The position numbers were made by a program, and so were the translations under genes. From contig DMFQ01000352.1 in NCBI GenBank assembly GCA_003450555.1, positions 1 through 7,496 on the forward strand: a DNA stretch of 7,496 nucleotides, in the 5' to 3' direction. How positions within the stretch are numbered: position 1 is the stretch's first letter; each line of letters starts with the position of its first letter. The notes beneath the pieces were generated by a model. The model worked only from the letters and a program-made list of their open reading frames with translations, was not told the origin of the DNA and searched no databases. This DNA is from Ktedonobacter sp. (GTDB lineage: Bacteria > Chloroflexota > Ktedonobacteria > Ktedonobacterales > Ktedonobacteraceae). This document shows, in pieces, positions 5,824 to 7,496 of this stretch.

Positions 5824-7173
5824 TTACAACAAATGCTTCTGGTCGCTGTCCCTCAAACGAATAAAGCGAGATGGGAAGCCGGGAGAGTGCATACGCGATA
5901 AACGCCTGACAACAGGACTCTTCAAAAATGACACGCGTGTCATACGCGGCAAGCGGCGGCGTATAGCTCGAATGCGTGCCTCCGAAGAACGCAAGGTCAT
6001 AGACATCGAACGGCGGCGGTTGCGCGCAGGCCTCGTTTGCCGCAGCGCTGACTGAGCGACAGGAGGCAGGAAGCCTAGAATGCAGTTGGCTATATCGAAC
6101 GATGCCTGGGGGCGACTCACGCGTTTCGCATTTGCCACCTGACGACGCATAGTTGCCGAGCCTGGCTTGACCAGCCGGCGCAACCCATCGACCAGTTCAA
6201 TAGTGTCGTGAGCCATGATGCCCACGTCGTTTTTCAGCACAAATTCGACATTTCCCTCTTCCTGACCCGGCACATACCCGCTCAGAATAATGGGAAGATT
6301 ACATGCCAGCGCTTCATTGATCGTTCCCGGCCCCGCTTTAGTGATAATCACGTCGGAGGCACGCATCATCTCCGGCATATTCTGCACAAAACCAAAGACC
6401 TTTACCGGCACGTGGAAACTTATCTTGATACGCTGGAGGTACGCGTAGAGCCGGCGATTGCGGCCGGTGATAATCAACAACTGGACGGGTAAATGCGCGC
6501 GTGAAATGGCGCGTACTGCATCCTGTAAGCCGCCCGCGCCATCACCGCCACCTACCAGCAATACAACCGGCAATCCTGGTTCCAGCCCGAACTTGCGCTG
6601 GAGTTCCTGTTTGCTCTCAGTTGGGCGCGTAAACTTGGGATCGATGGGCATTCCAAGCACATGTACGCGCTCAGAATCTAGCCCACGCGCCAGGTACAAT
6701 TCCTTTGCCCGCTCCGTTGGCACAATATAGGCATCAGCGCCCGGAGCGAACCAGGAATAATGTATGCTGACCAGGTCGGTCACGACGGTGAGAAAAGGGA
6801 TATGCAGATTCGCGTCTTGCAGGGCTTTGATGGTGACGTGATTGAGCAGTGGATGGATGGAGACAATAACATCGGGCTGGACATCCGTAATCAGACGTAA
6901 CAGCCCGTTGCGCATGAGGGGCGATGTGACATATTGTACCGCCGTCACACCACGCCGTTCATTGCTCATACGAAAGACGCGTCCGTAAATCTTAGGGTTG
7001 TACCGAATAGCTGGCCCGTAGAGTTTGACCGCTTCACGCAGTGGAAAGAGGCTATACTCTTCAAAGACATCAACAATTTCAACACCGATACGTAGGAGGC
7101 GCTGGCAATACATCAGCCGTGGGCTGCTCTTGAACGTCAGTGGTGGAGTCAGAAACTTCTTGTTTACGTGCAT
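5824..7173 (-). CDS. MGDG-synthase/UgtP-like glycosyltransferase, main part (frame disrupted at its 5' end)
   Basis: A GT-B glycosyltransferase of the group that includes MGDG synthase, UgtP and MurG, which transfers a sugar from a nucleotide donor, often to diacylglycerol at the inner membrane face. Homology begins at about residue 30 (VEIVDVFEEY), continues through SIHPLLNH (105-112) and VTDLVSIHYSWF (131-142), and ends in the donor-binding C-terminal domain: LLVGGGDGAGG (205-215), ITKAGPGTINEAL (277-289) and PGQEEGN (302-308). Residues 1-29 look out of frame; the missing N-terminus with its G-A-G-H motif is encoded at 7079-7300 in another frame. A restart at the ATG at 7173 (AGGAAG lies 6 nt upstream) would give a protein lacking that motif. 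Residues 373-449 form an Arg-rich tail with about 20 arginines. The shift may be a real mutation, an assembly error or recoding. The acceptor is unknown. Confidence 0.85.
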   Translation of the reverse strand: MHVNKKFLTPPLTFKSSPRLMYCQRLLRIGVEIVDVFEEYSLFPLREAVKLYGPAIRYNPKIYGRVFRMSNERRGVTAVQYVTSPLMRNGLLRLITDVQPDVIVSIHPLLNHVTIKALQDANLHIPFLTVVTDLVSIHYSWFAPGADAYIVPTERAKELYLARGLDSERVHVLGMPIDPKFTRPTESKQELQRKFGLEPGLPVVLLVGGGDGAGGLQDAVRAISRAHLPVQLLIITGRNRRLYAYLQRIKISFHVPVKVFGFVQNMPEMMRASDVIITKAGPGTINEALACNLPIILSGYVPGQEEGNVEFVLKNDVGIMAHDTIELVDGLRRLVKPGSATMRRQVANAKRVSRPQASFDIANCILGFLPPVAQSALRQTRPARNRRRSMSMTLRSSEARIRAIRRRLPRMTRVSFLKSPVVRRLSRMHSPGFPSRFIRLRDSDQKHLL

Positions 7174-7300
7174 ACCATTCTTCCTGCTCCTTTTGAGAAA
7201 TCAGCGTGATGGCATTACGAATAGCATTCGCTGCACTACGATGTCCGGCTCCAGTGTCAGCGATGAGGAAAAGTAAGGTTCTTTGGGGTATTTTCTCCAA
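7079..7300 (-). CDS. N-terminal fragment of the glycosyltransferase, upstream frame
   Basis: A 73-residue frame beginning EKIPQRTLLFLIADTG after a TTG start. DTGAGHRSAA (15-24) is the glycine-histidine motif at the N-terminus of MGDG-synthase-type enzymes. Residues 36-72 are a charged, Pro-containing linker ending LPAPPTYRC before TGA. The continuation of the family (VEIVDVFEEY) is in the +1 frame, which is open from 7200 onward. The switch therefore falls between about 7200 and 7082, and protein logic places it near 7083-7095. Joined, the enzyme would be about 491 residues. The frame is open further upstream to a TTG at 7363, but the TTG at 7300 has GAGGTGA 5 nt before it and yields the usual short lead-in to the first strand. 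Alone, this fragment cannot be an enzyme. Confidence 0.8.
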   Translation of the reverse strand: MEKIPQRTLLFLIADTGAGHRSAANAIRNAITLISQKEQEEWYARKQEVSDSTTDVQEQPTADVLPAPPTYRC

Positions 7301-7305
7301 GCCAC

Positions 7306-7312
7306 TCACCTC
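7306..7312 (-). promoter_or_regulatory. Shine-Dalgarno fixing the glycosyltransferase TTG start
   Basis: GAGGTGA on the minus strand is 5 nt before the TTG at 7300. It is a seven-base match to the anti-SD complement, while the TTG at 7363 has nothing comparable. Confidence 0.7.
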
Positions 7313-7402
7313 ATACCCATGATAAATAAAATTAAGAACAGCCAGCGAGCAAGGGATATACAACGTACCGATCTAGGCCATATAACGCGCCAGTACGAGC
7401 GA

Positions 7403-7490
7403 GGACGACCACAAGAGTCGCCCCTACTATACAACTATACAACGCATCGATCTGCGATGACTATGTTATGTATAGTAGGGGCTTGCCCCT
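7403..7490. repeat. Inverted pair of the dispersed hairpin repeat
   Basis: A minus-orientation unit (7403-7431) and a plus-orientation unit (7471-7496, cut by the window edge) face each other. They share a perfect 14-bp inverted repeat, 7420-7433 against 7469-7482 (core CCCCTACTATAC / GTATAGTAGGGG). Inside are a tandem 8-mer CTATACAA (7427-7442) and a small CATCG/CGATG palindrome. The plus unit itself has AGGGGC (7477-7482) and GCCCCT (7485-7490). The flank from 7313 to 7402 shows no gene and should contain the glycosyltransferase promoter. Confidence 0.75.
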
Positions 7491-7496
7491 GCCCTG

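Noticed and set aside
7079..7100. Programmed +1 frameshift of the prfB type
   Set aside because: The upstream TGA is preceded by CGG TGT, not CTT, and no internal Shine-Dalgarno sits at the required close distance; tRNA re-pairing in the +1 frame would be poor. Kept only as a distant possibility.
7403..7496. Insertion sequence end
   Set aside because: The inverted arms exist but there is no transposase, no visible target duplication, and the window ends there; called a repeat only.

Overview
The window is ordinary chromosomal DNA of a moderately GC-rich bacterium. Gene content (a gapless TPR protein, a COG1078-type HD phosphohydrolase, a Cof-type HAD hydrolase, a cysteine-based phosphatase, a DUF1385 membrane protein, and an MGDG-synthase-like glycosyltransferase with an Arg-rich tail), TTG and GTG starts with strong Shine-Dalgarno (SD) sequences, and many short hairpin repeats built on TAGGGGCGA...TCGCCC best fit a Ktedonobacteria-like Chloroflexota genome. 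That placement is an inference from style and content; no marker gene is present.

Layout. Bases 1-236 hold two hairpin repeat units, two overlapping inverted repeats and a sigma70-like promoter for the TPR gene (237-1163, +). The HD phosphohydrolase (1168 to about 2622, -) converges on it with a 4-nt gap. Its own promoter lies so close to the ATG that the mRNA may be leaderless. A divergent promoter with a perfect TATAAT drives the Cof-type HAD gene (2794-3684, +), whose leader contains a 9-bp hairpin. The 3' end of that gene overlaps the end of a convergent phosphatase gene (3621-4325, -) by 64 nt.

Bases 4326-4725 form a 400-nt non-coding stretch with a nested repeat: two identical 30-mers flanked by two 32-bp imperfect direct repeats. 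Upstream on the minus strand are the DUF1385 membrane protein (4726-5802) and a GT-B glycosyltransferase (5824 to about 7300), 21 nt apart and probably one operon. The glycosyltransferase is split: its N-terminal G-x-G-H motif is in one frame (7079-7300) and the rest in another (5824-7173), so a +1 shift, or one extra base in the sequence, separates the two parts. The window ends in an inverted pair of the same repeat family.

Functionally, the minus-strand group glycosyltransferase, DUF1385 membrane protein and phosphatase could concern membrane lipids, but this rests on family resemblance and adjacency only. The HD and HAD enzymes look like housekeeping nucleotide or sugar-phosphate hydrolases. 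I see no defence system, prophage, CRISPR array, transposase or RNA gene. The least expected signals are the structured repeat family with compensatory base changes and the broken reading frame of the glycosyltransferase.
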